A stretch of 32,174 nucleotides of DNA, taken from contig NZ_WMJX01000031.1 in assembly GCF_009711045.1 (NCBI RefSeq), positions 802 to 32,975 of the forward strand. The letters run 5' to 3'. A program made the position numbers and the translations under genes. The notes beneath the pieces are model-generated. The model was given only the letters and a program-made list of their open reading frames with translations, searched no databases and was not told the origin of the DNA. Shown piece by piece: positions 14,516 to 22,721 of this stretch (its first letter is position 1; the number at the start of each line of letters is the position of its first letter). The DNA comes from Myroides albus (GTDB lineage Bacteria; Bacteroidota; Bacteroidia; Flavobacteriales; Flavobacteriaceae).

Positions 14516-15331
14516 ATGGAAAAAAGGAAAGGAGCTCGATCAATAAAAGATATTCCAGTAGATGTATTATCTGGTTTGAATGCGGGGGAATTGTCAAGTG
14601 TTAATTTGACAGAGTGGTTAGCTATTGATCAGCGTGTTTTAGTCAAGAATGTTTTAATCTCTTTGGATAGAGAGAATTATATCAACTGTGTTTTAGATGC
14701 CGTAGACGGTTTAGAAAAGAAAACAGTAAACACTATAAATCAGTGTATCGGATATACACTATATCATTTGTCTAATGAAGATAGCGATAGTGAACTCTTT
14801 CATTTACTAAAGAATCACAAGAGTGATTTGGTTCGTTGTTGGGCTACTTATTTTATTCATTATAACGAGTCGTTTACTATTGCCGATAAACTCATGGCCA
14901 TTAGAGATTTTGCTGCTGATAGTCATTTTGGAGTGAGAGAGATTTGTTGGATGGCTGTGCGAGAGGATATTATTGAGCACTTAGAAGAAAGTTTGAGTCT
15001 ATTGTTTGAATGGACGAAAGATGAGAATGAGTATATCCGCAGGTTTACTACTGAATCAACTCGTCCAAGAGGTGTTTGGTGTAAGCATATAAATGAATTA
15101 AAAGAGAAACCAGAATTAGGATTACCGTTGTTAGAAGCGCTAAAAGGGGATTCATCAAAATATGTAAAAGATAGTGTCGCTAATTGGTTAAATGATGCAT
15201 CGAAATCTCAACCTACTTTTGTTGAGGAAACTTGTATGAGATGGTGGAACTCCTCAGATAAGAGTAAGTCAATGTATGCGTTTGTCATGAAAGCACTGAG
15301 AAGTCTAAAAGAAGTTAATATTAAAATTTAG
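14516..15331 (+). CDS. AlkC/AlkD-type HEAT-repeat DNA alkylation repair protein
   Basis: The protein (271 aa) has the COG4335-type pattern: an Arg-rich start 'RKGARSIKDIP', 'LSSVNLTEWLAIDQRVLVKN', then repeating helical units and the strong phrase 'RRFTTESTRPRGVWCKHI' with 'KYVKDSVANWLNDASKSQP' (about 175-235). Known relatives are HEAT-like glycosylases that remove N3- and N7-alkylated purines without base flipping. The basic start fits DNA contact. No partner repair gene is adjacent. Start ATG 14516 follows the U-rich end of a hairpin, with AAGGAA before it. The family is well supported; the exact base specificity is unknown. Confidence 0.85.
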   Translation: MEKRKGARSIKDIPVDVLSGLNAGELSSVNLTEWLAIDQRVLVKNVLISLDRENYINCVLDAVDGLEKKTVNTINQCIGYTLYHLSNEDSDSELFHLLKNHKSDLVRCWATYFIHYNESFTIADKLMAIRDFAADSHFGVREICWMAVREDIIEHLEESLSLLFEWTKDENEYIRRFTTESTRPRGVWCKHINELKEKPELGLPLLEALKGDSSKYVKDSVANWLNDASKSQPTFVEETCMRWWNSSDKSKSMYAFVMKALRSLKEVNIKI

Positions 15332-15410
15332 TTATAAATGCTTATGTCCTTTAAAAGGAAAAGGGCTAAATAAGAGGGGCTAATAACTGCTATTAATTGT
15401 CAAAACTTTA

Positions 15411-15433
15411 AAAAGTATCCTTTTTGGATAAAA
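15411..15433. promoter_or_regulatory. Palindromic element GTATCC-T5-GGATA, copy 2
   Basis: AAAAGTATCC (15411-15420), five T, then GGATAAAA (15426-15433). The arms equal those of copy 1 at 8941 exactly, and only the spacer differs (T5 instead of A5). It lies about 80 bp after the repair gene and far from the next ATG, so a terminator or regulator site are both possible. Confidence 0.4.
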
Positions 15434-15733
15434 AGTGTTAAAGGAAAGGAGGGGTTGTAGATGTTTTATTTGTTATTTTTGAATAAAATATTGTGAATAA
15501 TGTATGTTGATTCTTCGTATTTTTAATTTATTATTACTAATTAAGTGAAATATGTATTATTATTAAATAAAAATAACTTTAATTGCTTTAAGTTGATAAT
15601 TGTATTAAAAAAATAACTTATTGTGTACTTATGTATTAAAAATGTGTTATTATTTATCTTTTTTGATATAAAAATCTTTGATTTTTCTTTGTGAATGCTC
15701 GTTTATTGATAGAGTCTGAAAACGAAAGCTATA

Positions 15734-15765
15734 TTGTGTTAAGAACTAATGTTTTACTATCTTCG
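15734..15765 (+). promoter_or_regulatory. Promoter for the 133-aa conserved gene
   Basis: TTG at 15734-15736, a 21-bp gap, and TATCTTCG at 15758-15765 fit the Bacteroidota promoter pattern (TTG, about 20 bp, TAnnTTyG). The leader would be about 27 nt. Confidence 0.55.
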
Positions 15766-15797
15766 CTTGTGAAAAGAAAAATTAAAATTTGTTGTTT

Positions 15798-16199
15798 ATG
15801 AAAGCAAAAGTACAGTACAATGACTTCGTAGGAAGTGTAGCAGCTGATATCTCAGATACAATCGCTGCAAATAAGGGGAATTACATTAGTAGTATAGGCG
15901 ACTACTTTAATGTAGATAGTAACAAGTTTAAGGTAGTAGGAGTTTCATTGACAGGTATACACAATTTTGAAATTGTTTTGATTTGTGTTGACCTTGAAAG
16001 AAGCACTCCTTTGAAAGATCACGTTGTGAAAATGAAAATGGATCTTGATGCTGAGGGACAAAAGAAAATGCTTGATTTACTATTTAAACGATTAAATTTT
16101 GTATTGTTTGATTCAGGAGAAGAGAAGTATTCTGAAGCTAATTGCGATGAAGTTGTTAACTTCGAAGATTTTCACCAGTTTGATTATGATGAAAATTAA
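15798..16199 (+). CDS. Conserved small protein (133 aa), unknown function
   Basis: An in-frame TTG at 15789 would add three residues, but the ATG at 15798 gives MKAKVQYNDFVGSVAADISD, a start I recall from a Bacteroidota-wide group of small cytoplasmic proteins. The middle has 'FEIVLICVDLERSTPLKDHVVKMKMDL' and the end is acidic ('NCDEVVNFEDFHQFDYDEN'). There is no signal or membrane segment. It has its own good promoter and is followed by a very strong hairpin at 16222, so it is a one-gene unit. I cannot assign a role. Confidence 0.8.
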   Translation: MKAKVQYNDFVGSVAADISDTIAANKGNYISSIGDYFNVDSNKFKVVGVSLTGIHNFEIVLICVDLERSTPLKDHVVKMKMDLDAEGQKKMLDLLFKRLNFVLFDSGEEKYSEANCDEVVNFEDFHQFDYDEN

Positions 16200-16221
16200 A
16201 AGAATAAATAATTAAATGATG

Positions 16222-16254
16222 AAAAACCTTTAGTTTTGACTAAAGGTTTTTTTT
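16222..16254 (+). terminator. Strong terminator containing an exact -7 box
   Basis: A perfect 13-bp stem (AAAAACCTTTAGT, 16222-16234; partner 16239-16251) with loop TTTG and a T run to 16254. The right half of the stem start plus the loop reads TAGTTTTG (16231-16238), an exact TAnnTTTG. The next ATG is at 16260, so this element could end one transcript and start the next. No -33 TTG is visible at the right distance. Confidence 0.75.
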
Positions 16255-16259
16255 ATTGC

Positions 16260-17228
16260 ATGAAATTAAAATACAGTATAATTAGTTTAGTTGCTTTGTT
16301 CTATTGGCCAACTTTCGGCCAAGTAGATTCTTTGTATGTTGGCAAGTATCAGACCAATTATGGTATAAAAATATTTGGGACGCGTGACTTATTGTCTTTA
16401 GATTACACTTTAGAGGATTCGGACAAGTATTCTTTTGAACCAAATAAACCAACCAGTATAGGGTTAGGATTTTCGTGGAAGAATTCATCTTTGAGTTATA
16501 GTTACGGCTTTCCGTTTCTGAGAGATAAGGCAAAAGCAAAAACAAAAGCCAGGGATTTGAAGTATCATTACTACGGCAAGAATCAAGTATTAGATATATA
16601 TTTTCAGCAGTATAAAGGGTTCTCCTTGCCAATCTCTAAGAGCAATGAGTATAATCACTATGACAATTTAAAGATTAACCTTTATGGAGTATTGTATCAG
16701 CACGTTTTTAATTCGCGTAAGTATTCTGTTGCAGCAGCTTATGACAATAGTGAAAAGCAGTTGAAATCAGCTGGTTCTTTATTGGTAGGTGCAGGTGTTT
16801 TTTATAGTACTTTAAAAAATATTCCTTCTTTTTCAGATATCATATCTGACTACGATAAGAGAACGATTAGCATCGGGCCTCATGTGGGTTATGGTTACAA
16901 TTGGGTTGCTTTCCGCAATTTTTTAGTAGCAGGTTCCTTTACTCTTGGAATAAATGGAGCTATTGAAAAGAATTTGCTCACTGATAATACACGTTTTATT
17001 GTCAATCCTCAGGTGATGGGAAGATTTGCTTTGTATTATCAAAGTGATGATTGGGTGATAGGTGTGACTTCTATCTTAAACTCACTTTACTTGAACTTTA
17101 AAGATGAATATCAAACACAGTTGACCAATAATAGTTTTAGGTTTTCAATAACGAAGCGATTCTCATTAAAGAAAGATCCTAAGATTCTACAGTATGATTT
17201 GGTTGATATAGTGAAAAAGAAACGCTAA
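16260..17228 (+). CDS. DUF4421-like outer-membrane beta-barrel protein
   Basis: I start at ATG 16260. An in-frame TTG at 16236 lies inside the terminator hairpin and would put that stem in the coding region. From 16260 the N-terminus 'MKLKYSIISLVALFYWPTFGQ' is a Sec signal peptide. The phrase 'KPTSIGLGFSWKNSSLSYSYGFPFL' (about residues 60-84) is typical of DUF4421, and alternating hydrophobic strands ending in 'FRFSITKRFSL' fit a barrel. Length 322 residues. It should sit in the outer membrane; cargo or ligand unknown. The short distance to the upstream hairpin makes its transcription start unusual. Confidence 0.8.
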   Translation: MKLKYSIISLVALFYWPTFGQVDSLYVGKYQTNYGIKIFGTRDLLSLDYTLEDSDKYSFEPNKPTSIGLGFSWKNSSLSYSYGFPFLRDKAKAKTKARDLKYHYYGKNQVLDIYFQQYKGFSLPISKSNEYNHYDNLKINLYGVLYQHVFNSRKYSVAAAYDNSEKQLKSAGSLLVGAGVFYSTLKNIPSFSDIISDYDKRTISIGPHVGYGYNWVAFRNFLVAGSFTLGINGAIEKNLLTDNTRFIVNPQVMGRFALYYQSDDWVIGVTSILNSLYLNFKDEYQTQLTNNSFRFSITKRFSLKKDPKILQYDLVDIVKKKR

Positions 17229-17282
17229 CTATTGCGTGTGTATTGGCACATTTTTATATCTTTCAAAAAAAGTTTATAACAG

Positions 17283-17720
17283 ATGGAATTTAATATAACA
17301 GATTATCGATTTTTTGCACCATTAGAAGTTCGCTGGAATGATATGGACGCCTTGGGACATGTTAATAATGTTTATTATATAGAGTATTTTCAAATAGGTA
17401 GAGGGAAGTATGTGGACGAAGCATCTCGAACTTGGGATTGGATGAAGGATATGTTCGTAATTGCGAACATTACTTGTAACTATATAAAGGAAATTAAATT
17501 AAATGTAAGAAATCCCAGGATAGGTGTGCGTATTTCTAGATTGGGTACTAAGAGTTTCGATATCGAATACGCTATAATCAGTGATGGGAAAGACAATAGT
17601 ATTATAGTACATGCTATGGGAACAAGTGCTCAGGTAATGGTAGATATGAGGGAGAAAAAAACAATTGAAATACCTGAATGGTTTAAGGAGGAAGTTAAGG
17701 GGTATGAACCTGCTTTATAA
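17283..17720 (+). CDS. Hotdog-fold acyl-CoA thioesterase (4HBT family)
   Basis: Residues 12-38 read 'APLEVRWNDMDALGHVNNVYYIEYFQI', the 4-hydroxybenzoyl-CoA thioesterase signature with catalytic-type Asp20 and the His26-Val-Asn-Asn turn. The rest follows the fold: 'NITCNYIKEIKLNVRNPRIGVRISRLGTKSFDIEYAI' and the last strand 'GTSAQVMVDMREKKTIEIP'. At 145 aa it is standard size. It should hydrolyse acyl-CoA thioesters in the cytoplasm; the chain type is not readable. It is 54 bp after the barrel gene and ends in a terminator shared with the converging lipoprotein gene. Confidence 0.9.
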   Translation: MEFNITDYRFFAPLEVRWNDMDALGHVNNVYYIEYFQIGRGKYVDEASRTWDWMKDMFVIANITCNYIKEIKLNVRNPRIGVRISRLGTKSFDIEYAIISDGKDNSIIVHAMGTSAQVMVDMREKKTIEIPEWFKEEVKGYEPAL

Positions 17721-17760
17721 TAAAAGAAAGCTATACTTTTAAGTATAGCTTTCTTTTATT
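17719..17760. terminator. Bidirectional terminator with 20-bp perfect stem
   Basis: 17719-17738 and 17741-17760 are perfect inverted copies around a two-base centre, rich in AAAG/CTTT. The element contains the end of the plus-strand stop codon (17718-17720) and part of the minus-strand stop codon (17759-17761), so both genes stop within the hairpin. Confidence 0.9.
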
Positions 17761-18208
17761 AATATTTGGAGTTTCTCCATATAGCAATGTCTGCGAGAAT
17801 CTTATCTGTATCAGCATTTGCTTCTTTAACATAGTTTGGGTTGTATAAGGTATAAGATGATTTATTGACTCTTAATCTCACTTCATGATCACTTATAATC
17901 CTTACGATGATTTCTCTATCTTCATCAATGAATTCTTGGTATTTTGTTACCTCACTATTTTCTTTTAGAGATAAAAAGACTGGTTTCGAGTCGTTGTTTA
18001 ACTTTTTGTCTTGTTGATAAACTAACGTTGCCTCGCCATTGTTATATGTGAAGTAGTAGTTTTTAAACATAAAAGTTTTAGCTGAGTAGATATTGTTGTT
18101 ACTTTTATTTAACGAGTACGGTGAGGATACTATTGTTTCAGTTGTCTGGCAGCTTGTAAGAAACAATAAGCCAACTGTAATAGTCGATAATGTTAAAAAA
18201 CTTTTCAT
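17759..18208 (-). CDS. Lipoprotein of unknown function (149 aa)
   Basis: MKSFLTLSTITVGLLFLTSCQTT is a type II signal with the lipobox ending at Cys20. The mature part is short, with 'KTFMFKNYYFTYNNGEATLVYQQDKK' and 'EIIVRIISDHEVRLRVNKSSYTLYNPNYV', a strand-rich pattern without a known domain. Divergent from the cytochrome c peroxidase gene across 230 bp. I recognise no family. Confidence 0.78.
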   Translation of the reverse strand: MKSFLTLSTITVGLLFLTSCQTTETIVSSPYSLNKSNNNIYSAKTFMFKNYYFTYNNGEATLVYQQDKKLNNDSKPVFLSLKENSEVTKYQEFIDEDREIIVRIISDHEVRLRVNKSSYTLYNPNYVKEANADTDKILADIAIWRNSKY

Positions 18209-18439
18209 AGTAAGTTGAATTGGTTACCACCAAAATAGAATAATATTTTAATAAAACAAAATAATATTTATTCAATGTGTTTTTTTTAGATAGTTTATTT
18301 GAATTATTAATATGTTTTATTACTTGTTTTTAAGTAAACGTTATTTTGGTTTAATCTGATATTTGTCATAATTATAGTATAGTAGTATGGGTAATTTTAG
18401 TGTATAAAACTAATAGCGACAATACTAAAATAATTAACC

Positions 18440-19480
18440 ATGAAAAAAGTGTTAGCACTTGCAGTGCTTTGTTCTTTTGTAGCTTGTAAAAAGACAACGA
18501 CAACTCAAGAGAATACAGAATCGAACAATATAGAGTCAGAGTTATTAACTAAAGCGAAAACATTCTTTCAACCTATTTCATCAGTAGAATACGAAAAGCT
18601 GGACGACAATAAAGTAGCATTAGGTAAGTATCTTTATTTTGACACTCGTCTTTCAGGCGAGGGAAATATAAGTTGTAACTCCTGTCATAATCTTGAAACT
18701 TTTGGAGTAGATAATAAAGCGTTTTCACCAGGTGATGACGGATCTTTAGGTGGACGAAATTCGCCAACAGTGTTTCATGCTTCGTTGCATAAAATGCAAT
18801 TTTGGGATGGTAGAGCCAAGGATGTTGAGGAACAAGCAGGAGGACCTATATTAAATCCTGTAGAACACAATATTAAAAGTGAAAAACAATTGATAGATCG
18901 CATAAAAAAAATTGAGATGTATCAAAAGATGTTCGCAGAGGTATATCAAGGGGAAGCAGACCCAATTACATTTGAAAATCTGACAGGAGCTATCGGTGCC
19001 TTCGAAAGAACTTTAAACCCAGAGAGTAGATTTGACAAGTTTTTAGAAGGTGATGATAAAGCTTTAACTGCCCAAGAGAAAAAAGGTCTCGAAGAATTTA
19101 TTAGTACAGGGTGTATTACTTGTCATAATGGTGTGGCATTGGGTGGACAAATGTTTCAGAAATTTGGAGTATATGGAGATTACTGGGAGTTGACAAAATC
19201 TAAAAATATAGATGCAGGGTTATACGATTTATCTAAAAAAGAAGGAGAGAAATATATGTTTAAAGTTCCAGGATTGCGCAATATTCAACATACAAGTCCT
19301 TATTTCCACGATGGTTCAATCGTAGACTTGAAAGAAGCTGTTCGCATTATGGGAAAACTTCAAAGCAACAAAGAGTTGACGGATGAACAGGTAAATGACA
19401 TTACAGCATTTTTAGAAAGTTTGTCATGTGATATTGAAGATGAAGTAAAAAAATCTCCATTTGAAGAAAAAGTAGGCTAA
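18440..19480 (+). CDS. Di-haem cytochrome c peroxidase (lipoprotein)
   Basis: Two haem-binding CxxCH motifs are present: Cys79-Asn-Ser-Cys-His83 and Cys225-Ile-Thr-Cys-His229, as in bacterial cytochrome c peroxidases of the CcpA/MauG group. Family phrases include 'LGKYLYFDTRLSGEGNISC', 'GGRNSPTVFHASLHKMQFWDGRAKDVEEQAGGP' and 'FKVPGLRNIQHTSPYFHDG'. The N-terminus MKKVLALAVLCSFVACKK is a lipoprotein signal with Cys16, so it is anchored facing the periplasm, where it reduces hydrogen peroxide with electrons from the respiratory chain. 346 aa is normal. A weak -7-like TAATTTTA lies about 50 bp upstream; a terminator follows at 19512. Confidence 0.93.
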   Translation: MKKVLALAVLCSFVACKKTTTTQENTESNNIESELLTKAKTFFQPISSVEYEKLDDNKVALGKYLYFDTRLSGEGNISCNSCHNLETFGVDNKAFSPGDDGSLGGRNSPTVFHASLHKMQFWDGRAKDVEEQAGGPILNPVEHNIKSEKQLIDRIKKIEMYQKMFAEVYQGEADPITFENLTGAIGAFERTLNPESRFDKFLEGDDKALTAQEKKGLEEFISTGCITCHNGVALGGQMFQKFGVYGDYWELTKSKNIDAGLYDLSKKEGEKYMFKVPGLRNIQHTSPYFHDGSIVDLKEAVRIMGKLQSNKELTDEQVNDITAFLESLSCDIEDEVKKSPFEEKVG

Positions 19481-19511
19481 TAATAGAATTTTAATATTTT
19501 TAAAATCAGAG

Positions 19512-19547
19512 ATAGGTTATCTAATTATTGTAGATGACCTATTTTTG
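19512..19547 (+). terminator. Terminator after the peroxidase gene
   Basis: ATAGGTTATCTA (19512-19523) pairs with TAGATGACCTAT (19531-19542), with one G-T pair and a seven-base loop, followed by a T run. Confidence 0.8.
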
Positions 19548-19605
19548 TTTCATGTAATTGATAAAAGTTAACTATTTTACATATTACCTACTGATTTACA
19601 TTTCC

Positions 19606-19613
19606 TATATTTG
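19606..19613 (+). promoter_or_regulatory. -7 box for the exonuclease-cinA operon
   Basis: TATATTTG matches TAnnTTTG exactly, 20 bp before the ATG at 19633. No TTG is visible at -33. Confidence 0.5.
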
Positions 19614-19632
19614 TAGTTAAACAATTTGAATA

Positions 19633-20406
19633 ATGGAGTTGAAATTAAATAGACCTATTTGTTTTTTTGATTTAGAGACAACAGGCATCGATGTAGCAAG
19701 AGATAGAATCGTAGAAATAGCAATCTTAAAAGTATTTCCGAATGGGAATAAGGAAAGTAAAACTTGGTTAGTGAATCCCGAGCGCCCTATTCCTCCTCAG
19801 TCAATAGCTATACACGGAATAACTGACGAGAAAGTTGCAAATGAACCAACTTTTAAGGAGTTAGCACCGCTTATTTTTAATATGATAAAAGATTCAGACT
19901 TGGCTGGTTTCAACTCGGATCGTTTTGACATTCCTTTATTGGTCGAAGAGTTGTTGCGTGCAGGTGTTGATTTTGATATGGGAAATCGCGTATCTGTAGA
20001 TATACAAACTATTTTTCACAAGAAAGAAGAGCGAACTTTAAGTGCAGCTTATCGCTTTTATTGTAATGAATCTTTGGAAAATGCGCATTCAGCTGAGGCA
20101 GATACAAATGCAACTTATGAAATCTTGAAAGCTCAATTGGATCGTTACGAGGATTTGGAAAATGATATGAAGTTTTTATCTGAGTTTACTACGCGTAAGA
20201 AAAGTGTTGATTTTGCAGGTTTTATTGCATTGAACGAAGATGATCAAGAGATTTTTACTTTTGGAAAACACAAAGGTGCGCTTGTTGAAGAAGTATTAGA
20301 GAATGAGCCAGGCTATTATGGTTGGATTCAGAATGCTGATTTTCCTTTGTATACCAAAAAAGTGTTGACAGCAATTAAATTGCGAAAACTGAATACTAAG
20401 TTTTAA
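19633..20406 (+). CDS. DnaQ-like 3'-5' exonuclease with ExoX-type C-terminal domain
   Basis: The DEDDh exonuclease fold is clear: Exo I 'FFDLETTG' with Asp13 and Glu15, Exo II 'LAGFNSDRFDIPLL', and Exo III 'AHSAEADTNATYEIL' with the His and Asp. The region around 190-257 ('IFTFGKHKGALVEEVLENEPGYYGWI') is the small C-terminal domain seen in exodeoxyribonuclease X-like proteins. It likely trims DNA in repair or proofreading in the cytoplasm; without a polymerase domain its partner is unknown. First gene of a close run (gaps of 17, 4 and 11 bp) with FAA hydrolase, Hpt-like and cinA genes. Confidence 0.9.
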   Translation: MELKLNRPICFFDLETTGIDVARDRIVEIAILKVFPNGNKESKTWLVNPERPIPPQSIAIHGITDEKVANEPTFKELAPLIFNMIKDSDLAGFNSDRFDIPLLVEELLRAGVDFDMGNRVSVDIQTIFHKKEERTLSAAYRFYCNESLENAHSAEADTNATYEILKAQLDRYEDLENDMKFLSEFTTRKKSVDFAGFIALNEDDQEIFTFGKHKGALVEEVLENEPGYYGWIQNADFPLYTKKVLTAIKLRKLNTKF

Positions 20407-20423
20407 ATTAAAAGTAATAGAAT

Positions 20424-21035
20424 ATGAAAATTCTATGTATTGGTCGTAATTATGTTGATCATATTGAGGAGTTAAATAATGAACGACCAGCAGAACCTGT
20501 CTTGTTTATTAAGCCTGATTCTGCTTTATTGGGAAAAGAGGTGCCTTTTGTTATTCCTGAATTTTCAAATGACGTGCATTACGAAGTTGAAGTAGTGGTA
20601 AAAATCACCAAGGTAGGAAAGTATATCGAACCGAAGTTTGCTTCAAAATACTATGATGAAGTAACATTGGGAATTGATTTTACAGCAAGAGATGTACAGT
20701 CTAGGCTAAAAGAGAAAGGCTTGCCATGGGAGAAGGCTAAATCGTTTGATGGGGCTGCAGCTGTGGGAGAGTTTTTTGATAAGAGTGAGCTTAGTAATCT
20801 TTATGATAGCGTTTTTACATTAGAACAGAATAACAATATAGTTCAAAAGGCGTCTACCTCTCAGATGATTTGGAATATTGATGAAGTTATAGCTGAAGTG
20901 TCAAAGTATTTTACGTTGAAAAAAGGCGATTTAATATTTACAGGAACACCTGCAGGAGTGGGTAAAGTTTTTGAAGGAGATGTTCTTGAAGCTACAATCG
21001 AAGGCAAGAAGGTACTGCGTTTAAATGTAAAATAA
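20424..21035 (+). CDS. Fumarylacetoacetate hydrolase family protein
   Basis: 'KILCIGRNYVDHIEELN' at the N-terminus and 'PVLFIKPDSALLG' are the family start. The metal-binding Glu pair 'VHYEVEVVVKI' (about 52-62) and the Asp in 'GIDFTARDVQ' are present, as are Lys and Gly of 'FTGTPAGVGKVFEGDVLEATIEG'. At 203 aa it is the compact form, which includes acylpyruvases and oxaloacetate decarboxylases rather than the full fumarylacetoacetase. Cytoplasmic. The gene sits inside the exonuclease-cinA operon. Exact substrate not readable. Confidence 0.92.
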   Translation: MKILCIGRNYVDHIEELNNERPAEPVLFIKPDSALLGKEVPFVIPEFSNDVHYEVEVVVKITKVGKYIEPKFASKYYDEVTLGIDFTARDVQSRLKEKGLPWEKAKSFDGAAAVGEFFDKSELSNLYDSVFTLEQNNNIVQKASTSQMIWNIDEVIAEVSKYFTLKKGDLIFTGTPAGVGKVFEGDVLEATIEGKKVLRLNVK

Positions 21036-21039
21036 TTGT

Positions 21040-21384
21040 ATGGCGTTATATTACGATTTAGGACCTTTATATAGGGAGTATAATAATGATAAGGAGTTAG
21101 TACGCGCCCGACTGATTGATTTTCTATTGGACTCAAAAAAGCGATTAAAGAAGATTAAAAAGGGGATTGACGAGAAAGAGTATGCTAAAGTAGAAAAGCA
21201 TATAAAGAGCTTAAAACCTTCCTTGGAGTTTTTAGGTGTTGATCAAGCTATTGACGAGGCTAATCAAATTCAAGAGTGGACTTTGGATCAAGGAAAGACA
21301 AAGGAAGTGAAAGAAATTTTCAAATCTTTTCAAATGCATGTGAAAAATGCTCGTAAAGAGATAAAGAAAGATTTTGACTTATAA
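21040..21384 (+). CDS. Hpt-like (histidine phosphotransfer) domain protein
   Basis: A single all-helical protein of 114 aa. 'AKVEKHIKSLKPSLEFLGVDQAIDEANQIQEW' resembles the Hpt motif around the phospho-accepting His ('H.LK.S...LG'), with His53 or so as candidate. Further helices are Lys/Glu rich. Hpt domains relay phosphate between sensor kinases and response regulators, but no kinase lies nearby, so its partner is elsewhere. It begins 4 bp after the upstream stop and ends 11 bp before cinA, so the three are co-transcribed. Moderate confidence, because the Hpt core is loose. Confidence 0.65.
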   Translation: MALYYDLGPLYREYNNDKELVRARLIDFLLDSKKRLKKIKKGIDEKEYAKVEKHIKSLKPSLEFLGVDQAIDEANQIQEWTLDQGKTKEVKEIFKSFQMHVKNARKEIKKDFDL

Positions 21385-21395
21385 AGCGAATACTT

Positions 21396-22640
21396 ATGCA
21401 CGCAAGCATTGTAACGATTGGAGATGAAATATTGATAGGTCAAATTATCGATACTAACTCTGCGTATTTAGCTAAGGAATTAGATAAACTTGGTTTTCAG
21501 GTCGATGAGATCCTTACTATTTCAGATAAAAGTGAGGAGATAAAGAAGGCTTTGGCGAATTGTGTTGGAAAACGTGACTTGGTTATTTTAACTGGTGGTT
21601 TAGGTCCGACTAAGGATGATGTTACTAAGAAGGTCTTTTGTGAGTTTTTTGATGATGTCTTAGTTGAGAATAGCAAAGTACTTGAACACGTCACTGTACT
21701 GTTGGAAAGTATTTTTAAAAAGCCTATTTCTGATATTAATAAGCAACAGGCTTTAGTACCTTCTACTTCTACTGTTTTATTTAATACAGTAGGTACTGCT
21801 CCAGGTATGTTGATGCAAAAAGAGAATACCACTTTTGTTTCTTTTCCAGGAGTTCCTTTTGAAATGAAAACCATTTTTGAAGAAGAATTAGTGCCTTATA
21901 TTAAGAAACACTTTCAAGGTGTATTTAATGTTCATAAAACGATAATCACTTATGGTATTGGCGAGAGTTTATTAGCTGAATATTTAGCAGAGTGGGAAGA
22001 TAGAATGCCTCCAAATATAAAGCTTGCTTATCTGCCAAGTCCTGGGAAAGTTAGATTGCGATTATCAACCAGGGGGAGTGATCGTGAATTATTATTGAAA
22101 GAGATTGATAATCAGGTTTCTTTGATTCCCGAAAAGGTATTGCCTTACATAAGGGCATATGAAGATATTGATTTTCCTGAAATTGTCATAAAAGAGTTGC
22201 AAAATCGAAATAAAACTATTTCTTTTGCAGAAAGTTGTACAGGTGGACGTTTTGCAGTTTTGTTCAATGCGTTACCAGGTTCCTCGGCTTACTTTAAAGG
22301 AGGAATTATTTGTTATGCAACAGAGAGTAAAGTAAGTATTTTAGGAGTTAATCCTGAAACAATACAACAACATTCAGTAGTTAGTGAAGAGGTAGCTATG
22401 GAAATGGCACTGCAATCGCGATTAAAGTTTAAGAGTGATTACGCTATAGCAACTACTGGAAATGCTGGACCGTCGAAGGGAGATTCTGATGTTGAAGTAG
22501 GAACAGTATATATTGGGATTGCAACACCTTCTCGTATATTTGCAAAAAAATATGAGTTAGGACAACCAAGGGAAAAGGTTATAAATAGCGCAATAGCAAA
22601 GGGTTTAGAATTGATATATAATGAAATATTAAAAAAATAA
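21396..22640 (+). CDS. cinA: CinA-family protein (nicotinamide-nucleotide amidase)
   Basis: The N-terminal MoCF-type domain (about 1-170) starts 'ASIVTIGDEILIGQIIDTNSAYLA' and has 'VILTGGLGPTKDDVTKK', with 'FPGVPFEMK' following. The C-terminal PncC-type amidase domain (about 255-414) has the catalytic-type phrase 'FAESCTGGRFAVLFNALPGSSAYFKGGIICYA' and 'ATTGNAGPSKGD'. CinA deamidates nicotinamide mononucleotide in pyridine nucleotide salvage; the N-terminal part is a pyrophosphatase-type domain. The length of 414 aa is the normal two-domain size. Last gene of the close run, before the ribosomal promoter. Confidence 0.96.
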   Translation: MHASIVTIGDEILIGQIIDTNSAYLAKELDKLGFQVDEILTISDKSEEIKKALANCVGKRDLVILTGGLGPTKDDVTKKVFCEFFDDVLVENSKVLEHVTVLLESIFKKPISDINKQQALVPSTSTVLFNTVGTAPGMLMQKENTTFVSFPGVPFEMKTIFEEELVPYIKKHFQGVFNVHKTIITYGIGESLLAEYLAEWEDRMPPNIKLAYLPSPGKVRLRLSTRGSDRELLLKEIDNQVSLIPEKVLPYIRAYEDIDFPEIVIKELQNRNKTISFAESCTGGRFAVLFNALPGSSAYFKGGIICYATESKVSILGVNPETIQQHSVVSEEVAMEMALQSRLKFKSDYAIATTGNAGPSKGDSDVEVGTVYIGIATPSRIFAKKYELGQPREKVINSAIAKGLELIYNEILKK

Positions 22641-22650
22641 CCTAAAAGAA

Positions 22651-22682
22651 TTTGTAAGATAATTTTCTTTTTCGTTACTTTG
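22651..22682 (+). promoter_or_regulatory. Promoter of the rpmB-rpmG-DUF4295 operon
   Basis: TTTG at 22651-22654, a 20-bp gap, and TTACTTTG at 22675-22682 (one mismatch to the -7 consensus, followed by C) form a well spaced strong promoter about 40 bp before the rpmB ATG. Confidence 0.65.
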
Positions 22683-22721
22683 CACCCTGATTTTGAATAT
22701 TGAAATAAAAGATAAGAAATA

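Larger units (their letters stand above)
15332..15797. other. AT-rich intergenic region
   Basis: About 465 bp without a gene. It holds copy 2 of the GTATCC/GGATA element (15411) and a promoter at its right end (15734-15765). The middle part (15470-15720) is almost pure A/T with short runs and no frame or hairpin that I can support. Confidence 0.6.

Noticed and set aside
16236..16259. TTG start for the DUF4421-like protein
   Set aside because: It lies inside a perfect terminator stem, and the ATG at 16260 begins a complete signal peptide.
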